DNA from: Burkholderiales bacterium
GTDB taxonomy: Bacteria > Pseudomonadota > Gammaproteobacteria > Burkholderiales > SG8-41
DNA: 44,159 nucleotides
Direction: 5' to 3'
NCBI GenBank assembly: GCA_019751125.1
Contig: JAIENU010000110.1
Span: 1 to 44,159 of the forward strand
The position numbers and the translations under genes are program-made. Positions 17,386-25,228 of this stretch are shown here, piece after piece (positions within the stretch are counted from its first letter, which is position 1; every line of letters begins with the position of its first letter). The notes below the pieces were generated by a model. It saw only the letters and a list, made by a program, of their open reading frames with translations, searched no databases and had not been told where the DNA came from.

Positions 17386-18189
17386 TCAACGACCTTTGAA
17401 TACCGGCTTGCGCTTCTCGGCGAAGGCAGCCTGGCCTTCCTTGTAATCCTCGCTCTTGTAGCAGTCGTCGACCAATTTCTGCAGTCGCGCAAGGTCGCGC
17501 TCGGCCGGAGGCTTGCCGTATTCGATCAGCGAGGCTTTCACCGAGCGCAGCGTCAGCGGCGCGTTGCCTGCGATGACCTTGGCGTAATCGACGGTGTATT
17601 GCTCGAGCTCGGCAGCGGGCACCACGCGGTTGACGAGGTTCATCTGCAGCGCTTCCTGCGCATTGAACTGGCGGGCGGTGAAGAAAATTTCCGCGGTGAA
17701 CTGCGGACCCACCACATCGGTCAGCCGTTTGACGCCGACAAAACGGTAGCCCAGGCCGAGTTTGCCGGCGGGCACGCCGAACTTGGCGTCATCGGCAGCG
17801 ATGCGGATGTCGCAGTTGACCGCAATCGCCGTGCCGCCGCCGATGCAGTAGCCGCGAACCATCGCGATGGTCGGCTTGGCGCATTCCTGCAGGGCCTTGC
17901 TCGCGTCATCAGCGGCCTTGTTGTAGGCGGCAACCGCGTCTTCGCTGCTGCGTTTTTCCTTGAACTGCGAGATATCGGCACCGGCAACAAAAGCCTTTTC
18001 GCCCGCGCCCTTCAACACGATCACGCCGACTTCAGGATCGGCAACGAACTGGGCCAGCAGGACCGGCAGGTTCTGCCACATCTCGAAGGACACCGCATTG
18101 TGGCGCGCCGGGTTGTTGAAAGTGATCCAGCCGATGCCGTCTTTTTTCTCGGCGAGCAGGCGATCATTGGGGGCAGTGGGTGCGTTCAT
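17386..18189 (-). CDS. enoyl-CoA hydratase/isomerase (crotonase) family protein lacking both catalytic Glu
   Basis: This 267-residue protein has the crotonase fold: AGADISQFKEK forms one oxyanion-hole strand and VRGYCIGGGTAIAVNCDIRI the other. In rat mitochondrial hydratase the catalytic glutamates lie in GGGCELAM and FGQPEILLG. The aligned segments here are GGGTAIAV and FGVPAGKLG, giving Ala121 and Ala141. Ordinary hydratase activity is therefore doubtful, although the family catalyses many reactions and may use other residues. The ATG at 18189 has GAGGAC four bases upstream. The genomic context is a beta-oxidation run. Confidence 0.9.
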   Translation of the reverse strand: MNAPTAPNDRLLAEKKDGIGWITFNNPARHNAVSFEMWQNLPVLLAQFVADPEVGVIVLKGAGEKAFVAGADISQFKEKRSSEDAVAAYNKAADDASKALQECAKPTIAMVRGYCIGGGTAIAVNCDIRIAADDAKFGVPAGKLGLGYRFVGVKRLTDVVGPQFTAEIFFTARQFNAQEALQMNLVNRVVPAAELEQYTVDYAKVIAGNAPLTLRSVKASLIEYGKPPAERDLARLQKLVDDCYKSEDYKEGQAAFAEKRKPVFKGR

Positions 18190-18214
18190 GGGTGTCCTCA
18201 GAGGTTCAGAATGT

Positions 18215-18231
18215 GACACTTGATCAGTGTC
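18215..18231. promoter_or_regulatory. inverted repeat upstream of the crotonase gene (candidate operator)
   Basis: GACACT and AGTGTC form a perfect 6-bp inverted repeat around TGATC. It lies 26 bp upstream of the crotonase ATG in the 144-bp gap after the acyl-CoA dehydrogenase gene, the widest gap of the cluster. No regulator gene is adjacent. Confidence 0.4.
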
Positions 18232-18333
18232 TTGGTCGGGCAAACCGGTTCGAAACAGCGGTCACAAACAGGACGCTTATTTTAACCGAAGGCCCCGGCA
18301 CTTACTTCCCCCTCCACCCGCCCCTCCGGCGAA

Positions 18334-19527
18334 TCAGTTGCCGGGCTCGGGCATGCCGTTGCGCAACAGGTCGCGCGCGATGAACCAGCGGTGGACTTCG
18401 CTGGGCCCTTCGAAAATGCGGAACACCCGGGAGGAACGCGCGATGTATTCCAGCGGCAGATCCTTGGACACGCCCATGCCGCCGAGCAGCTGGATCGCGC
18501 GATCGGATACCCGCGCAATCATCTCGCTGCCCTGCAGCTTGACCATCGCCGCCTCGCGCCGCCAGTCGCTTTCACCCTGGTCCATTTTTGCGGCCAGGCG
18601 CCAGGTGATCCAGCGCACCATTTCCATTTCCTGCCAACTGTCGGCCAGCCACCACTGCACCTGCTGGCGCTCGGCGAGCAGTGCGCCGAAAGTTTTGCGC
18701 TCGTTGGCCTGCTTGATCATGATCTCCATGCAGCGCCGCGCGTAACCCAAAGAACGGCAGGCGATTTCCATGCGCCGCACGCCAAGCCGGTTCTGCATCG
18801 GCGCGAAACCCTTGCCAACCTCGCCCAGCACCTGGTCATCGGACAGCTCGACATTGTCGAAAAACACCGCATACGGCGCGTGTTCGCCCATGGTGTTGAA
18901 CACCGAGGGAATCGACAGCCCCTTGGTGCCCTGGTCCACCAGAAAAGCCGTGATGCCGCCGCGCGAACCCTTCGTTGGGTCGGTCACTGCCATGACGATG
19001 ATGAAGTCGGCCTTGCGTGCGCCGCTGATCCAGATTTTCTGGCCGTTCAACACCCATTTGCCGTTTTTGTACTCGGCGCGGGTTTTCATGCCGGCGGGGT
19101 CCGAGCCTGCACCCGGTTCGGAAATCGCGATCGCGCTTTTTTTCTCGCCGCTGGCATAGGGCAGCAGGTACTTGTCCACCTGCCCGCCCTTGCAGGTCTC
19201 GCGCAACATCCACAGGTTCGGGCTGTCCGGCGGCAGCACAAAAGGCACGATGCTGGTCTTCAGTTCCTCGATCACCACCGCCTTGGCCAGCATGCCCATA
19301 CCCTGGCCACCGTATTCCTCGGGCACATCAAGGCCGTAGAGGCCGATCTCCCGCGCCTTCGCCGAGAGATGTTTCTCGGCATCAGGATCGATCAGCGGCG
19401 CATCGGTCAGGCCGCGCTCGGCTTCGCGCCGGATCACGTCACGCTCCAGCGGCAGCAGTTCCTCACGTACAAAACGGGCAACGGTATCGCGCAACATGCG
19501 CAGTTCTTCGGGCAATGTGAAATCCAT
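18334..19527 (-). CDS. acyl-CoA dehydrogenase
   Basis: This 397-residue FAD enzyme introduces the 2,3 double bond into acyl-CoA and passes electrons to electron-transfer flavoprotein. The N-terminal helical domain (MDFTLPEELRMLRDTVARFV) is followed by the substrate/FAD segment ISEPGAGSDPAGMKTRA. The C-terminal helical domain ends with IFEGPSEVHR, whose Glu at about 373 aligns with the catalytic base of medium-chain enzymes. Length is normal. It lies 31 bp after the acyl-CoA synthetase gene. The acyl substrate cannot be deduced. Confidence 0.93.
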   Translation of the reverse strand: MDFTLPEELRMLRDTVARFVREELLPLERDVIRREAERGLTDAPLIDPDAEKHLSAKAREIGLYGLDVPEEYGGQGMGMLAKAVVIEELKTSIVPFVLPPDSPNLWMLRETCKGGQVDKYLLPYASGEKKSAIAISEPGAGSDPAGMKTRAEYKNGKWVLNGQKIWISGARKADFIIVMAVTDPTKGSRGGITAFLVDQGTKGLSIPSVFNTMGEHAPYAVFFDNVELSDDQVLGEVGKGFAPMQNRLGVRRMEIACRSLGYARRCMEIMIKQANERKTFGALLAERQQVQWWLADSWQEMEMVRWITWRLAAKMDQGESDWRREAAMVKLQGSEMIARVSDRAIQLLGGMGVSKDLPLEYIARSSRVFRIFEGPSEVHRWFIARDLLRNGMPEPGN

Positions 19528-19558
19528 CGTTTCCTCCTGTAATGCCTTGAAATCCTGA

Positions 19559-21646
19559 TTAATCGAGCAGGATCAGCCAGTCAACGGCCGTGGCGCCCTG
19601 CGGCCCGGCGAGCACCGGGTTGAGGTCCAGCTCGCGCAGCCGCGGTCCTGCCGCCGCACCAAAGCGCGACACCGCACTGACCATCCGCGCCACCGCCTTT
19701 TTGTCCACCGGTGGCGCACCACGGACACCATCCAGCACGACCTTGCTTTTGAGTTCGTCGAGCATGCGCAGGGCTTCGGCCTCGGTGACCGGTGCGGCGC
19801 GGAACACCACGTCCTTGAACACTTCGATCAGCACCCCGCCCAGCCCGACCATGACCACCGGGCCGAAGGTCGGGTCGCGCTGCAGGCCGATCACCAGTTC
19901 AGTGGTGCCTTCGGCCATGGCCTGTACCAGCACGCCGCTGATGCGGGCATCGGCCTTGTACGTCTTGGCATTGCCGATAAGCCGTTCATAGGCTGCGCTT
20001 ACGGCAGCGGCATCCTTCAGGTTCAGTGCCACACCCTTGGCTTCGGTCTTGTGCAGGATGTCCGGCGATTCGATCTTCAGCACCACCGGATAACCCAGAG
20101 CTTCGGCTGCGGCGATCGCAGCATCGGCACTGGTGGCGAGTTTCGCCGCAGCGGTCTGAACACCGCAGCTTTGCAGCAGGGCCTGACCTTCGAGACTGGA
20201 GACCGGACCTGCAGCCGCGGGCAGTTTCAACGCAGGCAGTTGCAAGGCAGCACGGGACGGCGCATCGGCCTGCCAGTTGCGCCGCGCTTCGGCATAACGC
20301 GCCAGCGCTGCCACCGCATCAACAGCAGGTTCTGCGCCGCGCAGCACCGGTATGCCGGCGCTGCGCAACTGCTGCAGGGCTTCAGCCGGTGCGGCAACCC
20401 AGCACACCACCCAGGGCTTGTTTATCAAGCCATTGATTTTATTGAATATTTTTACCAGCTTGTCAGCGTGTTTTTCCATCAACTGCAGCCACACGATGCC
20501 GATATCGACCCCGGGATCGGCCATCAGCGCGCACAGGCTGTCGAGCAGCAGTTCGGGCCGCGCGACAAACTGTCCGGTGACATCCACCGGATTGCCGGTG
20601 GTGCCAAAAGCCGGAATCACCTGCGCCAGTGCTTCACGTGTCGGCGCAGAAAGTTCGGTGACCCGCAGACCCATTTCTTCCGCACGGTCCGCCATCAGCA
20701 CGCCGGCGCCACCGGATTGCGTGAGGATGCCCAGTCCGCGCCCTGCAGGCATGCGCCCTGCCGCAAGCACTTCGACAATATCGAGCATGTGTTCTTCGTT
20801 GCGCGCACGCGTCACGCCCAGCCCGCGGATCACGCCATCGAACACTGCATCGGAACCCGCCAGCGCGCCGGTATGCGAGGCTGCAGCCCGTGCGCCGGCA
20901 CCGGTGCGGCCCACCTTGGTCAGCGCCAGTGGTTTGCCCAGCGCCAGTGCCTGCTCGGCCAGCGCACGCAATCCCGCGCCATTCCGTACGCCTTCGAGGT
21001 AGCCGGCACCGACACGGATGCGTGGGTCATCGAGCACGGCGCGCATCATCTGCACAAAATCGACATCACACTCGTTACCGGTGTTGATGAAATAACCGAG
21101 CCCCAGTGCGCGCTGCCGCGCCAGCGCTGCGATCGCGGTGCCGAAGGCGCCGGACTGAGTGACAAAAGCAACCGGCCCCGGTGGTGTCGGCCCTTCGGCG
21201 AACTGGCCGAAGGTGGCGATCACCTGTGTCCAGGCATTGATCAGGCCAAGGCAGTTGGGGCCGCAGAGCCGCAGGCCCGTCGCGGCGGCAGCCGTGGCGA
21301 TGTCGCGCTCAAGCTGGCGGCCAGCCTCGCCCATTTCGGCAAAACCCGAGCTGAAGATCACCGCGGCACGGCCACCGCGCCGGCCCAGCGCACGTACTGA
21401 ATCGAGCACCTGCGCTGCGGGCACCGCGATCACCGCAAGGTCTGGCGCTTCGGGCAGGCTATCGACATCGGAGTAACAGCGCAGCCCGGCAATTGCAGGA
21501 TATTTGGGATTGACCGGATAGATGCGGCCGCGGTAACCCTTGTCGAGCAGAAAACCCAGCGTGCGGCCATTGATCTTCGACAACTCGGCGGAGGCGCCGA
21601 GAATCGCGATCGATTGCGGGTCGAGCAAGGCTTGCAGCGTGGACAT
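19559..21646 (-). CDS. ADP-forming acyl-CoA synthetase (acetate-CoA ligase type), fused subunits
   Basis: This 695-residue enzyme makes acyl-CoA from an acid, CoA and ATP, giving ADP and phosphate. It has an N-terminal CoA-binding domain (SIAILGASAELSKINGRTLG; LCGPNCLGLIN), a succinyl-CoA-ligase-like domain with probable phospho-His258 in ASHTGALAGSD, and a C-terminal ATP-grasp domain (ALGYPVVLKIESPDILHKTE; VMVGLGGVLIEVFKDVVFRA). It lacks the acetyltransferase domain of Pat-type relatives. Being first of the catabolic genes, it probably activates the substrate. An AT-rich stretch coding KIFNKINGLINK contains motif copy C. Confidence 0.92.
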   Translation of the reverse strand: MSTLQALLDPQSIAILGASAELSKINGRTLGFLLDKGYRGRIYPVNPKYPAIAGLRCYSDVDSLPEAPDLAVIAVPAAQVLDSVRALGRRGGRAAVIFSSGFAEMGEAGRQLERDIATAAAATGLRLCGPNCLGLINAWTQVIATFGQFAEGPTPPGPVAFVTQSGAFGTAIAALARQRALGLGYFINTGNECDVDFVQMMRAVLDDPRIRVGAGYLEGVRNGAGLRALAEQALALGKPLALTKVGRTGAGARAAASHTGALAGSDAVFDGVIRGLGVTRARNEEHMLDIVEVLAAGRMPAGRGLGILTQSGGAGVLMADRAEEMGLRVTELSAPTREALAQVIPAFGTTGNPVDVTGQFVARPELLLDSLCALMADPGVDIGIVWLQLMEKHADKLVKIFNKINGLINKPWVVCWVAAPAEALQQLRSAGIPVLRGAEPAVDAVAALARYAEARRNWQADAPSRAALQLPALKLPAAAGPVSSLEGQALLQSCGVQTAAAKLATSADAAIAAAEALGYPVVLKIESPDILHKTEAKGVALNLKDAAAVSAAYERLIGNAKTYKADARISGVLVQAMAEGTTELVIGLQRDPTFGPVVMVGLGGVLIEVFKDVVFRAAPVTEAEALRMLDELKSKVVLDGVRGAPPVDKKAVARMVSAVSRFGAAAGPRLRELDLNPVLAGPQGATAVDWLILLD
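20426..20444 (+). repeat. dispersed AT-rich 19-bp motif, copy C (inside the acyl-CoA synthetase gene)
   Basis: The plus strand reads CAAGCCATTGATTTTATTG, antisense to the gene. The coding strand contains AATCAATGGCTTG, an exact fit to WATCAANNNNTTR, and codes NKINGL in frame. ATCAA-GCCA-TTGAT forms a small hairpin at its centre. Confidence 0.7.
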
Positions 21647-21712
21647 CCCATCGGCCTCAGAAAAAAGTCAGCAATTGTGATGCTGATAGCACATGCCCGC
21701 GGTTGTCGGCAA

Positions 21713-22426
21713 TCAGCGGCGGGCAAGCCAGCGCTGGTCCTTCTCCAGGCGCAGCAGATCATCAAGGCTGCGCAGACCTGCAGAAGCGGCTGCAGCCAAA
21801 ACCACCTGCAACAGCTGTGCTGTCGCCGCCGCATCGGCAACCGCGTCGTGCCGGCTTTCATTGACGATCCCATACTGCACCGCCCAGTCGTCCAGCGTCG
21901 CCGGCGCTGCTCTGTTCCGAGATTTTGCTGGTGCGGGCAGCAAGGCCGGTGCCAGCCAGGCAAGATCAAGCCAGGCGTTGCGCAGTGTTGTCGCCAGCGT
22001 CTGCTCCAATGCGCGGCTGATCACCATCCGGTCGAAATCCGCATTAAATCCCGCCAGCGGTGCGGACCCGACATGCTCCAGAAACATCAGCAGCGCCTTG
22101 GCCGGATCAAGTCCGGCAAGCTGCGTGCTGCCACCAATGCCGTGGATCAGGATGTTGCCTGTGCTGCTGACCTCGCGCTGGCGCAGTACCACCGAAAAAG
22201 CCGATGCCGGCAGGACTTTTCCGGCGCAGTAATCGACGCTGCCAATCGAAAGCAGCCGGTCATGCAGTGGATCCAGACCGCTGGTTTCGACATCGGCCAC
22301 AACAATGCGCAACGTGGACAATGGCGCCGTACCAGCCATCGGCTCCGTGGCACTGTGGACGGCAAGCGCCTGACGCTGGTCTGCATCCAGCACGGGGCGC
22401 CGCCACAGCCGGGTCAACCAGCCCAT
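21713..22426 (-). CDS. DnaQ-like 3'-5' exonuclease (DEDDh family)
   Basis: This 237-residue protein shows all three exonuclease motifs: ExoI VVADVETSG (D45, E47), ExoII GFNADFDRMV, and ExoIII SRHDAVADAAATAQLL with the His-Asp pair of DEDDh enzymes. It is related to the proofreading subunit of DNA polymerase III, but the pairing with a DUF294/CBS gene marks it as the separate exonuclease often found beside acetate-metabolism genes. It begins 9 bp after the stop of the DUF294 gene, so the two are co-transcribed. Its substrate is unknown. Confidence 0.88.
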   Translation of the reverse strand: MGWLTRLWRRPVLDADQRQALAVHSATEPMAGTAPLSTLRIVVADVETSGLDPLHDRLLSIGSVDYCAGKVLPASAFSVVLRQREVSSTGNILIHGIGGSTQLAGLDPAKALLMFLEHVGSAPLAGFNADFDRMVISRALEQTLATTLRNAWLDLAWLAPALLPAPAKSRNRAAPATLDDWAVQYGIVNESRHDAVADAAATAQLLQVVLAAAASAGLRSLDDLLRLEKDQRWLARR

Positions 22427-22435
22427 GCCGCCCCA

Positions 22436-24358
22436 CTACAGGCCATAGTCCAGCGCCAGGCGCGACTGCAGCCGGCGGATCTGGCGCAGGCTTTCCTTGA
22501 GCACGCGGTGATCCACTTCGTTCAACTGCCCCGGTGCCAGCCTGTTGGGGCCGTGCCCTGACAGTTCATCACCAATCTGGGTGCGCAGGCGCAGGGTCTG
22601 CAGAAAATAAAACCCTTCGGCATAGGCATCGACTTCCTTTGCCGGGATGCCTTGCGACAGGGCTGCAAAACGCAGGCGTTCCACGGTATGGGTGTGACTG
22701 GCGCCGGCGGCCAGCGCCAGCACCCGCGCGGCATCGGTAAACAGGCGTGCACCGGAAGCCTTGAGATCAAGGGTGCCGGCCAGCGGCCCTTCTTCCTCAG
22801 TGACAAAATCACTGATCAGCCCGAGCGGTGGCCTGGTGCGCAGCGCATCGATGGCAAGTTGGCGGCGGAAGCGCGCATTGCCCGCAGCCAGTGCCGCGAC
22901 ATGGCGCTGCAGCGCATCCGCGAGGTCGCGGTCGCCATGCAAATGACGCAGGTCAAAAAAGATCACCGAATTCAGCAGTGCCTGCGGATCGGTGTTCGCA
23001 ATCCAGTCCGAGAAATTCGCCCGCCATTCATTGAGCGACAGGCAGCAGGACGGGTTGCCGGCCATGATGCCGCCCTTGCACAAGGGAAAGCCGCAGGCAT
23101 CAAGGCCGGCATTGACGGCCTGCGCAAACGGCAGCAGGCGGGCGCGCAGTGATGCCGCATCGGCATCGCCGGCATCAAACACCAGGCCGTTGTCCTGATC
23201 GGTGCTGATCGTCTGCTCGAAACGGCCTTCACTGCCGAAAGCCAGCCAGCACCAGCGCAGCCCCTGCAAATCGTGACGCGCGCGCTCAAGGTCGATCAGG
23301 CGCCGCGTCAGCGCATCATTCAGCGTCGAGATGATCAGTGTCAGATGCTGCGACGACACCCCCTGGCCCAGCATCACCTTTGCCAGCCGCCGGATGTCGC
23401 CGGCCGCAGCGCGCAATTCGTCGAGGCTGCCGGCCTCGGCCACGGTGCGGTGGATTGCGCGCAGGCTGACACGCTGCAGCGCAAACAGGTCGCGCTCGGT
23501 GACCACGCCGATGATGCGGCCACCGTCGCAGACCGGCACATGGCGGATGCCGCGGTCAGCGATCAGCAGCGCGGCCTCGTACGCACTGGCCTCGGCCGGA
23601 AGGGTCAATGGATCCGGGGTCATCACGCTGCCGATCGGCGCCGACAGGTCGCTGCCGGCCAGCGCGATGCGGTCGAGAACATCATGCCGGGTGAAGATGC
23701 CGAGTGCATGGCCGTCCGTGTCGACGATCAGCATCGAACCGATCTTGCGCGACTGCATGATGCGCAGCACCTCGGCGACCGGCTTGTCCGGCCCGCAGCT
23801 CACCGGAGCGCGTGCGATCAGGCTGCGCAGCGTCCGGCTCATCGCCTGCTGTTCCGCCGCTGCCGCGTTGTGCTGCAGTCTCAGCAGGCGCCGCGACTCG
23901 TCGAGCATGTTGGCCAGGAAGGCCATGGTGAATTCGCGCAGCGGTGTGCTGCGGCCGAGCAGTTCGCTGAATTTCGCCGCGGGCAGCTCGCAGGTGAAAG
24001 TGTCGGTGACCGCGACATAGGGGCTGATCACCGGACGCGACTCGAGCAGCGCGCTGACCGAAAAACACTCCCCCGGTCCGCGCACCACGGCCTGGTCAAC
24101 ACCGCCATGCCCGGCACTGAAGGGCCGGTGACAGACCGCGCCACGCTGGATGATGTACAGGCGCTGCGGCATGCCCTGGGCCGGATCAAGGATCACGCTG
24201 TCTTTGGGGTAATAGCCCAGCTCGATTTCACCGGCCAGCCTGGCGAGATGTTCATCGGCCATCCGCGAAAAAGGCGCATGGCTGCGCAGGAAACGCTCAA
24301 TACCCGCAATCACCGGTGCCGATGCTGCAGGTGTCGGAGGCTGGTCGGCGGGAACCAT
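22436..24358 (-). CDS. cyclic-nucleotide-binding/CBS/DUF294 nucleotidyltransferase-like protein
   Basis: The 640-residue protein has a cNMP-binding-like domain (about 25-145), a CBS pair (about 175-300, with IGSMLIVDTDGHALGIFTRH and GIRHVPVCDGGRIIGVVTER), a DUF294 nucleotidyltransferase domain with FGSEGRFEQTISTDQDNGLV (the GSxGR and TDQD metal/nucleotide motifs are intact), and a DUF294 C-terminal domain (ending at about 635). It is cytoplasmic. Family members often lie near acetate uptake and activation genes; here it heads a run into the exonuclease and an acyl-CoA synthetase. The protein it modifies is unknown. Confidence 0.88.
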   Translation of the reverse strand: MVPADQPPTPAASAPVIAGIERFLRSHAPFSRMADEHLARLAGEIELGYYPKDSVILDPAQGMPQRLYIIQRGAVCHRPFSAGHGGVDQAVVRGPGECFSVSALLESRPVISPYVAVTDTFTCELPAAKFSELLGRSTPLREFTMAFLANMLDESRRLLRLQHNAAAAEQQAMSRTLRSLIARAPVSCGPDKPVAEVLRIMQSRKIGSMLIVDTDGHALGIFTRHDVLDRIALAGSDLSAPIGSVMTPDPLTLPAEASAYEAALLIADRGIRHVPVCDGGRIIGVVTERDLFALQRVSLRAIHRTVAEAGSLDELRAAAGDIRRLAKVMLGQGVSSQHLTLIISTLNDALTRRLIDLERARHDLQGLRWCWLAFGSEGRFEQTISTDQDNGLVFDAGDADAASLRARLLPFAQAVNAGLDACGFPLCKGGIMAGNPSCCLSLNEWRANFSDWIANTDPQALLNSVIFFDLRHLHGDRDLADALQRHVAALAAGNARFRRQLAIDALRTRPPLGLISDFVTEEEGPLAGTLDLKASGARLFTDAARVLALAAGASHTHTVERLRFAALSQGIPAKEVDAYAEGFYFLQTLRLRTQIGDELSGHGPNRLAPGQLNEVDHRVLKESLRQIRRLQSRLALDYGL

Positions 24359-24453
24359 CGGGAACTCAATGCCGCCCGTTCACCAAGCCCATGTCCGGCA
24401 AGCTACCCGGCAGGCGAGTTTCGCCTGGCTGACGCGAACTGGAGTTTCTTATT

Positions 24454-24485
24454 TTTTCTGTTTTAAAACAATTACTTACAGAAAA
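24454..24485. repeat. inverted repeat enclosing dispersed motif copy G
   Basis: TTTTCTGT (24454-24461) and ACAGAAAA (24478-24485) form a perfect 8-bp inverted repeat. The loop contains most of motif copy G (24460-24478, minus strand TAAGTAATTGTTTTAAAAC; plus strand AAACAATTACTTA, one mismatch to WATCAANNNNTTR). It lies immediately after the DUF1178 stop codon, and no T tract follows on the minus strand, so it is not a standard terminator. Confidence 0.55.
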
Positions 24486-24486
24486 C

Positions 24487-24945
24487 TTAATGTGTCTTTC
24501 CCGCAAGATGCGGGGGTACCGGCAAGGCCACGACATCAATCCCCTCCTCACGCAGTGATTCAACTTCCTGCGGCAGTGCAGTGCCGCGGATATGGCGTTC
24601 GGGCGCTTCCTGGTAGTGAATCTTCCGCGCCTCTTCGGCAAAGGCGCGGCCGACATCCTCGGTGTTCTCGACGATGTGCGAGATCAGCTTGAGCATGCGC
24701 GCGCCATCAAAATTGGCGTAATGACCGGCGTCCTGGGCCACCTGCTCGCCACGTGCTTCCTCGACCCCGCGGTCAGGCTTGCCGGTGTTTACACGTGCCG
24801 CGGTCAGCAGGCGCCGGACTCCGGTGCTTGAGCAGATCGGGCAGCTGAGCAGATGCTCCCTGTGCTGGCGTTCAAAATCCTCGCTCGAGGAAAACCAGCC
24901 TTCGAAGCGGTGTTCGTTGTCACAACCGAGGTCAAAAACGATCAT
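24487..24945 (-). CDS. DUF1178 family protein
   Basis: This 152-residue protein begins MIVFDLGCDNEHRFEGWFSS and continues to CPICSS, the N-terminal Cys arrangement of DUF1178 (a CxxC pair that could bind zinc). The C-terminal signature EEARKIHYQEAPERHIRGTA is also present. The function of the family is unknown. Its ATG lies only 15 nt after the encoded CCA of tRNA-Leu, with AGGAACC as ribosome site, so it is probably transcribed with the three upstream tRNA genes and released by tRNA 3' processing. Confidence 0.9.
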   Translation of the reverse strand: MIVFDLGCDNEHRFEGWFSSSEDFERQHREHLLSCPICSSTGVRRLLTAARVNTGKPDRGVEEARGEQVAQDAGHYANFDGARMLKLISHIVENTEDVGRAFAEEARKIHYQEAPERHIRGTALPQEVESLREEGIDVVALPVPPHLAGKTH

Positions 24946-24960
24946 GGTTCCTGATATCCG

Positions 24961-25045
24961 TGGTGGGCGAGACCGGACTCGAACCGGTATGGCTTGCGCC
25001 GAGGGATTTTAAGTCCCTTGTGTCTACCAATTTCACCACTCGCCC
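24961..25045 (-). tRNA. tRNA-Leu (TAA), CCA encoded
   Basis: The minus strand has acceptor GGGCGAG paired with CTCGCCC, D arm TGGTGAAATTGGTAGAC, anticodon loop CTTAAAA (anticodon TAA), a long variable arm as expected for class II tRNA, and T arm GGTTCGAGTCC. The genomic CCA is at 24961-24963. It is third in the Gly-Cys-Leu cluster. Confidence 0.97.
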
Positions 25046-25080
25046 CGAATCGGGAGCATACCCGAGGGGCTTCGTAATGG

Positions 25081-25154
25081 TGGAGGCGGGGGTCGGAATC
25101 GAACCGGCGTACACGGCTTTGCAGGCCGCTGCATAACCACTCTGCCACCCCGCC
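25081..25154 (-). tRNA. tRNA-Cys (GCA), CCA encoded
   Basis: On the minus strand acceptor GGCGGGG pairs with CCCCGCC, the anticodon loop is CTGCAAA (GCA), and the T arm contains GGTTCGATTCC. Discriminator T and genomic CCA are at 25081-25084. Confidence 0.97.
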
Positions 25155-25186
25155 ACTGAAACTTGGGTAAACCGCAGGAACTAAAA

Positions 25187-25222
25187 GGGGAAAACGGCTG
25201 GCAGATACCACCCGTTTTCCCC
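25187..25222 (-). terminator. strong hairpin with short T tract between tRNA-Gly and tRNA-Cys
   Basis: GGGGAAAACGG and CCGTTTTCCCC form a perfect 11-bp stem around a 14-base loop. On the transcribed minus strand it is followed by TTTTAG. It sits 32 bp upstream of tRNA-Cys and 6 bp downstream of tRNA-Gly, so it could be a weak terminator or an RNase processing site inside the tRNA transcript. Confidence 0.55.
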
Positions 25223-25228
25223 AGGATA

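Noticed and set aside
22436-24358. Possible toxin-antitoxin or anti-phage role for the nucleotidyltransferase plus exonuclease pair
   Set aside because: The domains (cNMP-binding, CBS pair, DUF294) and the neighbouring acyl-CoA genes fit the known metabolic-regulation arrangement; nothing nearby suggests defence.
24403-24431. Hairpin CAGGCG-AGTTT-CGCCTG before the DUF294 gene as a terminator
   Set aside because: No T tract follows on the transcribed strand; the stem is six base pairs only.
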